6,382 nt of DNA from Zoogloeaceae bacterium (GTDB taxonomy: Bacteria > Pseudomonadota > Gammaproteobacteria > Burkholderiales > Rhodocyclaceae), in contig JACKMC010000024.1 of NCBI GenBank assembly GCA_024235595.1, positions 1 to 6,382 on the forward strand, read 5' to 3'. The position numbers and the translations under genes are program-made. Shown here one piece after another: positions 1 through 6,382 of the stretch. The stretch's first letter is position 1. Every line of letters begins with the position of its first letter. The notes under the pieces are model-generated. The model worked only from the letters and a program-made list of their open reading frames with translations. It had not been told where the DNA came from and searched no databases.

Positions 1-57
1 GGACTCGGCGGGGGTTGGGGACGCGGGGGCCGGTGCAGGATGGGCGGTGTCGTTCAT
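1..57 (-). CDS. Possible 5' end of a further minus-strand gene, product unknown (partial)
   Basis: An ATG at 57-55 opens a frame with no stop up to the window edge, giving 19 residues that start MNDTAHPAPAPASP. The peptide is rich in proline and alanine, which fits a disordered N-terminus, but no family can be named from so little. Upstream I see only a weak Shine-Dalgarno candidate (TGGA, about 11 nt before the ATG). The start lies 21 nt past the T-run of the eno terminator, so any promoter would have to overlap that terminator or the end of eno. It may equally be a chance open frame in GC-rich DNA, or the true start may differ. Confidence 0.3.
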   Translation of the reverse strand, partial: MNDTAHPAPAPASPTPAES

Positions 58-78
58 GAGCGTATCGATCCAGGGTGT

Positions 79-113
79 AAAAAAGGCCGGCATCAGGGGG
101 GCCGATGCCGGCC
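79..113 (-). terminator. Intrinsic terminator after enolase
   Basis: On the minus strand a perfect 10-bp stem, GGCCGGCATC paired with GATGCCGGCC, closes a 9-nt loop and is followed directly by six T's. It begins 42 nt past the eno stop codon. There is no T-run on the other side, so it works in the minus direction only. This marks the end of the eno transcript. Confidence 0.93.
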
Positions 114-155
114 AAGAGGAGTCGCGGTGTGGTGTGGGCTTCGCCTCGTGCGTGG

Positions 156-1439
<1,284 letters not shown>

Positions 1440-1453
1440 GTCAGTGTCCGTAG

Positions 1454-1513
1454 AAAAAAAAGGGCCGGCGCGCTCGATCGTGTGGGGAGAGGGGGAGCGA
1501 GGCGTGCCGGCCC
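1454..1513 (-). terminator. Terminator-like hairpin with T8 run between gapN and eno
   Basis: On the minus strand GGGCCGGC (1513-1506) pairs perfectly with GCCGGCCC (1469-1462). Imperfect inner pairing extends it (CGC with GCG, then TCG with CGA past a bulge), and eight T's follow (1461-1454). It starts 8 nt after the gapN stop and ends 14 nt before the eno ATG. The shape is that of a rho-independent terminator, but the inner loop is large (36 nt between the outer arms), so it may be leaky, an attenuator, or a processing or stability element. The form is seen in the sequence; the role is inferred. Confidence 0.62.
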
Positions 1514-1521
1514 GAAGGGGA

Positions 1522-3159
1522 TCAGAGGATGAAGCGGGTGTTCAGGAAGTTCGACTTGTTGCCGAGCACGATCTCGTCGAGCAGCTTCTTGGTCGCCTCG
1601 GTCTGCTTGGCGGCGACCATGGTGCGGATCGAGAAGGAGCGCAGCGCGTCATGCACCGACAGCGTGCCCTCGGCCGAATCCTTGCGCCCGACGAAGGGGA
1701 ACACGTCGGGGCTTCGCTGGCACTGGCAGTTGATGTTGACGCGGCCGACCTGGTTCACCAGCGGATCGACCAGCCTGGCGATGAGGTCGGGGTCCTTGCC
1801 GAACACCGACACCTGCTGGCCGTGGTCGGAGGTGATGACGTACTGCAGGGCCTCCTCGAGGTCCTCGAAGGGGGCCACCGGCACCACCGGGCCGAACTGC
1901 TCCTCGCGGTACAGCTTCATGCCTTCGGTGACCGGGAACAGCACCGCCGGATAGAACATCGTCTCGACCGAGGTGCCGCCGCCCGCGTTGAGCACCTTGG
2001 CGCCCTTGGCCACGGCGTCCTCGATGCACTCGTTCATGTAGGCGACCTTGCCCATCTCGGGCAGCGGCGTGATCATCACGCCCTTCTCCCAGGGCATGCC
2101 CATCTTGAGCTTGGCGAGCTCGTCGCTGAAGCGGCGCAGGAACTGCTCGGCGATCGACTGGTGCACCAGGATCATCTTGAGCGCGGTGCAGCGCTGGCCG
2201 TTGAAGGACAGGCTGCCGGCCAGGCACTCCCTGACCGTCAGCTCGATGTCGGCGTCGGGCAGGATGATCGCCGCGTTCTTGGCTTCCAGGCCCAGCACCG
2301 CGCGCAGCCGGTTGGTCTTGGGGTGGGCCTTCTTGAGCCCGTCGGCGACCTTGCTGGTGCCGATCAGCGCCAGCACGTTGACCTTGCCCGAGGCCATGAT
2401 GTGCGGCACCACCACGCTGCCCTGGCCATAGACGATGTTGATCGCCCCGGCCGGGAAGGCGCTCCTGAAGGCTTCGAGCATCGGGTTGTAGAGCAGCACG
2501 CCGAAACGTGGCGGCTTGAAGAGCACCGCGTTACCCATGATGAGCGCCGGGATGAGGGTGCAGAAGGTCTCGTTCATGGGGTAGTTGTAGGGGCCCAGGC
2601 ACAGCACGATGCCGAGCGGCGAGCGGCGGATCTGGGCGATCGTGCCGTCGACGATCTGGAAGCGCGAGTTCGAGTTGTCGAGCTGCTTGAGCTCGGCGAC
2701 GGTGGCCTTGATGTAGTCGATGGTGCGGTCGAACTCCTTCTGCGAGTCGGCCAGGCTCTTGCCGATCTCCCACATGATGAGGTTGACGATCTCGGCGCGC
2801 CGGGTGACCAGCTGGTTGGTGAAGTTCTCGACGCAGGCGATGCGCTCGGCCACCGACATCGCGGGCCAGGTGCCGCGGCCGTTGTCGTAGGCCTTGCAGG
2901 CGGCCTCGATGGCGGCGTCGGCCTCCTCGATGCCGGTCACCGGGAAGCTGCCCAGCTCGACCGGGGTGAGGGTGCCGTCGGCGGCGCGGGTGCGCACCGG
3001 CGAGAACACCGGGCGGGTCTGGCCCTTCCAGATCTGCATCTGGCCGTTGAGCAGGATCGAGCGCTGGTGGATCGGGGCGTGGATGCGGCATTCCTCCGGA
3101 ATCGCGTCCGCCTCGGGGAAGCACTCGCGCAGCGAGTGCTGCAGTTCGGTGGGGTTCAT
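1522..3159 (-). CDS. gapN: Non-phosphorylating NADP-type glyceraldehyde-3-phosphate dehydrogenase (GapN-like, ALDH superfamily)
   Basis: Predicted to oxidise glyceraldehyde 3-phosphate straight to 3-phosphoglycerate with NADP+, bypassing the phosphorylating GAPDH/phosphoglycerate kinase pair. The protein is 545 aa with an aldehyde dehydrogenase fold. GapN-like marks are PYNYPMN with oxyanion Asn192, FKPP with K215 (cofactor pocket), nucleophile C324 in FNGQRCTALK with R323 beside it, EEQFGPV (419-425), and CQRSPDVFPFVG (480-491), matching the QRG..NFPF segment of Streptococcus GapN. It is longer than classical GapN (about 475 aa): some 40 residues are added before the Cys, and a tail of about 22 residues (about 524-545) follows the usual end. 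The usual general-base Glu of ELGGK is replaced: the segment reads LGLEAKN, putting Gly290 34 residues before the Cys and Glu292 two residues on. A strong ribosome binding site fixes the start. Flanking pyk and eno support a sugar-catabolic role. Another aldehyde substrate cannot be excluded. Confidence 0.87.
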   Translation of the reverse strand: MNPTELQHSLRECFPEADAIPEECRIHAPIHQRSILLNGQMQIWKGQTRPVFSPVRTRAADGTLTPVELGSFPVTGIEEADAAIEAACKAYDNGRGTWPAMSVAERIACVENFTNQLVTRRAEIVNLIMWEIGKSLADSQKEFDRTIDYIKATVAELKQLDNSNSRFQIVDGTIAQIRRSPLGIVLCLGPYNYPMNETFCTLIPALIMGNAVLFKPPRFGVLLYNPMLEAFRSAFPAGAINIVYGQGSVVVPHIMASGKVNVLALIGTSKVADGLKKAHPKTNRLRAVLGLEAKNAAIILPDADIELTVRECLAGSLSFNGQRCTALKMILVHQSIAEQFLRRFSDELAKLKMGMPWEKGVMITPLPEMGKVAYMNECIEDAVAKGAKVLNAGGGTSVETMFYPAVLFPVTEGMKLYREEQFGPVVPVAPFEDLEEALQYVITSDHGQQVSVFGKDPDLIARLVDPLVNQVGRVNINCQCQRSPDVFPFVGRKDSAEGTLSVHDALRSFSIRTMVAAKQTEATKKLLDEIVLGNKSNFLNTRFIL

Positions 3160-3168
3160 GGTCGGGAT

Positions 3169-3174
3169 CTCCTC
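3169..3174 (-). promoter_or_regulatory. Ribosome binding site of gapN
   Basis: GAGGAG on the minus strand lies 9 nt before the gapN ATG and supports that start. The rest of the 79-nt pyk-gapN spacer (3238-3160) is C/A-rich. I find no convincing -35/-10 pair and no terminator in it, so read-through from pyk is the simplest reading. Confidence 0.8.
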
Positions 3175-3238
3175 GTTCGTCTCTGTGGGTCGATGTTGGT
3201 GTGATTGCGTGTTGGGGCGGGGGGTGCGGGCGCGCGGC

Positions 3239-4657
3239 TCAGTCCGGCCACACCACGCGCATCAGGTTGGTGCTGCCGGGGGTGCCGAAGGGCACGCCGG
3301 CGGTGAGCAGCACCGCCGCGCCGGGCTTGATCAGGCCCTCGGCCTGGCAGGCGGCGGTGGCCTCGGCCACCATCTCGGCGTCGCTCGCGCATTCGGTGTC
3401 GCAGCGGCGCGAGCGCACCCCCCACACCAGCGCCAGGCGCCCGGCCACTTCGGCGCGCGGCGACAGGCTCACCACCGGTGAGCGCGGGCGCTGGTTGGCG
3501 ATGCGCAGCGTGGTCGAGCCCGAGGCGGTGAAGGCCACCGTGGCCGAGACCGGCAGCGCGGCCGAGACCGCGCGGATGGCGGTGCCGACCGCATCGGTGC
3601 CGGTGGCGGCGACGCGCGAGCTGATCGCCTCCATGAGCTTGCGCTGCAGCGGGTCGGCTTCGGTGCGGGCGATGATGCGCGCCATCATCGAGACCGCCTC
3701 GACCGGGTAGGCGCCCGAGGCCGATTCGGCCGACAGCATCACCGCATCGACGCCGTCGAACACCGCGGTGGCGACGTCCGAGACTTCGGCGCGGGTGGGG
3801 CTCGGGGCGGTGATCATCGATTCGAGCATCTGGGTGGCGATCACCACCGGCTTGCCCGCTTCGCGGCAGGCGGCGACGATGCGCTTTTGCTGCACCGGCA
3901 CCTCTTCGGCGGGCAGCTCCACGCCGAGGTCGCCGCGCGCCACCATGATGCCGTCGGACTCGGCGATGATGCCCTCGAGACAGGCCAGCGCGGCGGGCTT
4001 CTCGACCTTGGCCATGAGCAGGGCCCGCTCGCCGATGATCGCGCGCGCCTCGATCAGGTCCTCGGGGCGCTGCACGAAGGAGAGCGCCACCCAGTCGACC
4101 CCGAGCCCGAGCCCGAACAGCAGGTCGGCGTGGTCCTTGTCGGTCATCGCCGACAGCGGCAGCGTCACCGAGGGCACGTTCACCCCCTTGCGGTCGGAGA
4201 GCACGCCGGCGGTCTGGGTCTGGGCCTCGACCCAGCCCTCGCCGCTGGCCACCACGGTGAGGCGCATCTTGCCGTCGTCGATCAGCAGTTCATGGCCGGC
4301 CGAGACCGCGCCGATGATCTCCGGGTGGGGGATCGCCACCCGCGTGGCGTCGCCCGGCGTGCGGTCGAGGTCGAAGCGGATGCGGTGGCCCGCCGGCAGC
4401 GACACCTTGCCCTCGGCGAAGGTGCCCAGGCGCAGCTTGGGACCCTGCAGGTCCATGAGGATGCCGATCGGGCGGCCCAGCTCGGCCTCGACCGCGCGGA
4501 TCATGGCGTGCACCTCGCGGTGCTGCTCGTGGCTGCCGTGGCTGAAGTTGAGCCGGAACACGTCGGCGCCGGCCTCGACCAGCGCGCGGATGGTCGCCGG
4601 CTTGGCACTGGCCGGGCCCAGCGTGGACAGGATCTTGGTGAACTTGGTGGGGGTCAT
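3239..4657 (-). CDS. pyk: Pyruvate kinase
   Basis: Transfers phosphate from phosphoenolpyruvate to ADP, giving pyruvate and ATP; a cytoplasmic enzyme, normally tetrameric. The 472-aa length is normal (E. coli PykF 470, PykA 480). The barrel begins TKILSTLGP (7-15), with active-site R35 in RLNFSHG. The lid domain spans roughly 73-168. Then come K217 and E219 in MAKVEKP, D243 in ARGDLGVE (metal and phosphate site), T275 in ATQMLESM, and PTRAEVSDVATAVFDG (287-302). The C-terminal regulatory domain has a TASGST loop (377-382) at the sugar-phosphate effector position. The motif D69-L-Q-G-P-K-L-R is the type with Leu, Gln and Lys where potassium-dependent enzymes have Thr, Lys and Glu (DTKGPEIR), so activity without K+ is predicted. 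It starts 14 nt after the galM stop, so translation is likely linked to galM. It resembles PykA more than PykF around this motif; the effector cannot be told from sequence. Confidence 0.97.
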   Translation of the reverse strand: MTPTKFTKILSTLGPASAKPATIRALVEAGADVFRLNFSHGSHEQHREVHAMIRAVEAELGRPIGILMDLQGPKLRLGTFAEGKVSLPAGHRIRFDLDRTPGDATRVAIPHPEIIGAVSAGHELLIDDGKMRLTVVASGEGWVEAQTQTAGVLSDRKGVNVPSVTLPLSAMTDKDHADLLFGLGLGVDWVALSFVQRPEDLIEARAIIGERALLMAKVEKPAALACLEGIIAESDGIMVARGDLGVELPAEEVPVQQKRIVAACREAGKPVVIATQMLESMITAPSPTRAEVSDVATAVFDGVDAVMLSAESASGAYPVEAVSMMARIIARTEADPLQRKLMEAISSRVAATGTDAVGTAIRAVSAALPVSATVAFTASGSTTLRIANQRPRSPVVSLSPRAEVAGRLALVWGVRSRRCDTECASDAEMVAEATAACQAEGLIKPGAAVLLTAGVPFGTPGSTNLMRVVWPD

Positions 4658-4668
4658 GGTGGGGTCTG

Positions 4669-4673
4669 CCTCT
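4669..4673 (-). promoter_or_regulatory. Probable ribosome binding site of pyk, overlapping the galM stop
   Basis: AGAGG on the minus strand overlaps the TAG stop of the preceding galM-like gene and lies 11 nt before the pyk ATG. It is moderate in strength and a little far from the start. The overlap fits translation of pyk by ribosomes finishing galM. Confidence 0.5.
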
Positions 4674-5718
4674 AGGCGTTGTTTGGGGTGGCGGCCACGA
4701 ATTCGGCGCCGAATGAGAATGTTCGTCTGCCTCCGGCCGGCAGGCGGATCGATTCACTGCAGTCACTGCGATTGAAGGCGTCGGTAGGTGCATCGACCGG
4801 TTCGATGGCGATCGAACGGCGCGCATCGCGGGCCAGGGTGTCGCCGGTGAATACATGAACCAGCCCGCCGTCCTGCCAGATGCGAAGGGTGTTGCCGGTC
4901 GACGGGTCGCGCAGTGTGCTGCGGACGAGCTTGTCGGCCGAGGGGGCATTGTCGGCATAGCAGCAGTCGAGCACGGCCTTGCCGATCGGTCTTGCAATGC
5001 TGAAGTCCTGCTCCGGATGTTCGCCGAGCGGCGCCCGCGCCGCGTCGCCCGCCAGCGGAATCAGGGCATCGTCGGTGAGGATCAGCTGCGCCGCGGGGAC
5101 CTTGAGTTCGAGCGCATCGATGCCGGCATCGCCAAGGCGGAAATAGGGGTGCCAGCCGAGCGTCACCGGCGCGTCCTGGTTGCCGACGTTGGCCGCACTC
5201 AGGAACAGTGACAGACCGCTTGCCGACAGATTGACCTTCAGCCGCAGCGAGATGGCGAAGGGATAGCCGGCAAAGGCGCCGGGACGGATCGCCTCGCAGC
5301 CGAACAGCACCGACGCGCCATCGGGGCCTTCCTCGATGTGCAAGGGCAGGAAGTCGAGCGTGCGTGCGAGGCCGTGGTAGATCAGCCGCGCATCGCCCTC
5401 GGCACCGGGCATGAGGTCGTGGTCGACGCCGTCGAAGCGGTAACGCGCGTCCGCGATGCGGTTCTGGAAGGGCGCCATCAAGCCGTTGCGCACCCCATGC
5501 TGGCTGCTGAGCTCTGCCGCGGACTGATAGCCGTCGATGAGTTGGAGCAGGCCGTCGGCGGTGCGCACCCGCCAGTCGAGCAGGGTCGCGCCCTGCAGTG
5601 CGAACACCGCCTCGGTGCTACCGGCCCGATCTGCCAGCCTCAGCGCGTCGATGCCGCGAAAACGCTCGCGGCTCACGTCAAAGCCGAGCTGCCGGACGGC
5701 GGCGGGCTGTGTCGTCAC
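4672..5718 (-). CDS. galM: Aldose 1-epimerase (mutarotase, GalM family)
   Basis: Interconverts alpha and beta anomers of free aldoses such as glucose or galactose, in the cytoplasm unless exported; no signal peptide is visible. With the GTG start at 5718 the protein is 348 aa, as expected for the family. Visible marks: NGLMAPFQNRI (78-88) with sugar-binding R87, H115 in YHG, catalytic acid H190 in WHPYF, D251 in LDCCY, TGD (291-293), and catalytic base E306 in IAIEPVDAPTDAFN. The frame is open well upstream, but that part lies inside eda in another frame. The GTG is chosen because it falls 5 nt after the eda stop, has AAAGG about 10 nt upstream, and puts the first beta strands at the usual distance. 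Spacing implies one transcript with eda and pyk. The exact sugar is not readable, and a hexose-6-phosphate mutarotase role is a less likely alternative. The symbol marks the family, not a proven galactose role. Confidence 0.88.
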   Translation of the reverse strand: MTTQPAAVRQLGFDVSRERFRGIDALRLADRAGSTEAVFALQGATLLDWRVRTADGLLQLIDGYQSAAELSSQHGVRNGLMAPFQNRIADARYRFDGVDHDLMPGAEGDARLIYHGLARTLDFLPLHIEEGPDGASVLFGCEAIRPGAFAGYPFAISLRLKVNLSASGLSLFLSAANVGNQDAPVTLGWHPYFRLGDAGIDALELKVPAAQLILTDDALIPLAGDAARAPLGEHPEQDFSIARPIGKAVLDCCYADNAPSADKLVRSTLRDPSTGNTLRIWQDGGLVHVFTGDTLARDARRSIAIEPVDAPTDAFNRSDCSESIRLPAGGRRTFSFGAEFVAATPNNA

Positions 5719-5723
5719 TGTGT

Positions 5724-6365
5724 TCAGGCCTTTGCTTGCGGGGCCGGGCGTAGCGCCGCGGCGGCGCGGGCCAGCGCGGTGATGGCGTCCCAGTTGCCGG
5801 CGCGCACCAGCTCGGCCGGGCACAGCCACGAGCCACCCACGCAGGCCACGTTGGGCAGCGCCAGGAAGGCCGGGGCGCTGGCCGCGTCGATGCCGCCGGT
5901 GGGGCAGAAGCGGGCCTGCGGGAAGGGGCCGCCCATGGCCTTGAGCATGGCCATGCCGCCGGCCTGGGCCGCCGGGAAGAGCTTGAAGGTGTCGAAGCCG
6001 GCGTCCATCGCGGTGATCACGTCGGAGGGGGTCATCACCGCCGGCAGGAAGGGAATCGGCGAGGTGCGGGCCGCCTCGAGCAGCGCCGGCGAGGCGCCCG
6101 GGCTGATCGCGAAGACGGCGCCGGCCTTGGCCGCCGCGTCGAGGTCGGCGGCGCTCAGCACGGTGCCGGCGCCGAGCAGCGCCTCGGGCACTTCGGCGGC
6201 GATGGCGCGCATGCACTCGAGCGCGACCGGGGTGCGCAGGGTCACTTCGAGCACCCGGATGCCACCGGCCACCAGGGCACGGGCCAGCGGCACGGCATGG
6301 GCCACCTCTTCGAGAACGATCACCGGCATCACCGGGCTGGCGGCCAGAACGGAACGGATATCCAC
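5724..6365 (-). CDS. eda: KDPG/KHG aldolase (2-dehydro-3-deoxy-6-phosphogluconate aldolase)
   Basis: Class I aldolase that splits 2-keto-3-deoxy-6-phosphogluconate into pyruvate and glyceraldehyde 3-phosphate, the last specific step of the Entner-Doudoroff pathway; members often also split 4-hydroxy-2-oxoglutarate. At 213 aa it equals E. coli Eda in length and aligns along its whole length. Key sites: proton-transfer E40 and R44 in LEVTLRT, GAGTVL (65-70), Schiff-base lysine K128 in FKLFPA, RFCPTGGI (152-159), and the phosphate-binding GGSW (177-180). The start is GTG at 6365, fixed by AAGGAG 7 nt upstream. It is the first gene of the visible cluster and very probably cotranscribed with galM, 5 nt downstream. 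Upstream partners such as edd (6-phosphogluconate dehydratase) may lie beyond the right edge but are not in view. Confidence 0.97.
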   Translation of the reverse strand: MDIRSVLAASPVMPVIVLEEVAHAVPLARALVAGGIRVLEVTLRTPVALECMRAIAAEVPEALLGAGTVLSAADLDAAAKAGAVFAISPGASPALLEAARTSPIPFLPAVMTPSDVITAMDAGFDTFKLFPAAQAGGMAMLKAMGGPFPQARFCPTGGIDAASAPAFLALPNVACVGGSWLCPAELVRAGNWDAITALARAAAALRPAPQAKA

Positions 6366-6372
6366 TTGCAGT

Positions 6373-6378
6373 CTCCTT
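6373..6378 (-). promoter_or_regulatory. Ribosome binding site of eda
   Basis: AAGGAG on the minus strand lies 7 nt before the GTG start of eda. Near-consensus sequence and ideal spacing support a GTG start despite the non-ATG codon. Only 4 nt remain before the window edge, so the promoter is out of view. Confidence 0.85.
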
Positions 6379-6382
6379 GGGG

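Noticed and set aside
3160..3238. Possible promoter or terminator in the pyk-gapN spacer
   Set aside because: No credible -35/-10 pair and no hairpin with a T-run are visible; only the gapN ribosome binding site stands out.
4096..4120. Short tandem GAGCCC-like repeat
   Set aside because: It encodes the GLGLG stretch within pyruvate kinase (181-187 region) and is explained by codon reuse, not a repeat element.
3768..4775. A 335-residue plus-strand frame over pyruvate kinase
   Set aside because: Antisense shadow rich in Ser/Arg/Thr/Ala with no motif; the opposite strand holds intact pyk.
5719..6216. N-terminal extension of the epimerase frame to an ATG at 6216
   Set aside because: The extra 166 residues lie within eda in another frame and are Arg/Ala/Gly-rich noise. 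The GTG at 5718 gives the normal family length and start.

Overview
The window is GC-rich DNA (roughly 65-70% by eye). It carries five tightly packed genes, all on the minus strand, for the lower Entner-Doudoroff pathway and glycolysis. In transcription order (right to left) they are: KDPG aldolase (eda, 6365-5724), aldose 1-epimerase (galM-like, 5718-4672), pyruvate kinase (pyk, 4657-3239), a non-phosphorylating NADP-type glyceraldehyde-3-phosphate dehydrogenase (gapN-like, 3159-1522) and enolase (eno, 1439-156). A possible sixth minus-strand gene begins at 57 and runs off the left edge. Base composition, GTG starts and protein character point to a high-GC proteobacterium. A betaproteobacterium of the Rhodocyclales type (Thauera/Azoarcus-like) is my best guess, but it is only an impression.

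Layout: eda has a strong Shine-Dalgarno sequence at the right edge. The galM start lies 5 nt past the eda stop, and the pyk start lies 14 nt past the galM stop. gapN follows after 79 nt with its own strong ribosome binding site and no visible terminator before it. Between gapN and eno (82 nt) a GC-rich hairpin ends in eight T's only 14 nt before the eno ATG. A textbook intrinsic terminator follows eno at 113-79. No intergenic stretch exceeds 300 bases. I see no tRNA, rRNA, mobile element, CRISPR array, regulator gene or transporter.

How the genes work together (inference from the families): Eda cleaves KDPG to pyruvate and glyceraldehyde 3-phosphate. GapN would oxidise that directly to 3-phosphoglycerate, making NADPH and skipping the ATP-yielding GAPDH/phosphoglycerate kinase pair. 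Enolase and pyruvate kinase then carry 2-phosphoglycerate to pyruvate, and the epimerase supplies the right sugar anomer at the top. The phosphoglycerate mutase step is not encoded here. Upstream genes such as edd, zwf and glk may lie just beyond the right edge.

This is mostly a recognisable metabolic cluster rather than a new system. The points most worth a second look are the missing glutamate at the usual general-base position of the GapN-like enzyme, the terminator-like hairpin pressed against the eno start, the possibility that this eno is a second copy, and the combination of the Entner-Doudoroff pathway with a GapN bypass in one cluster.
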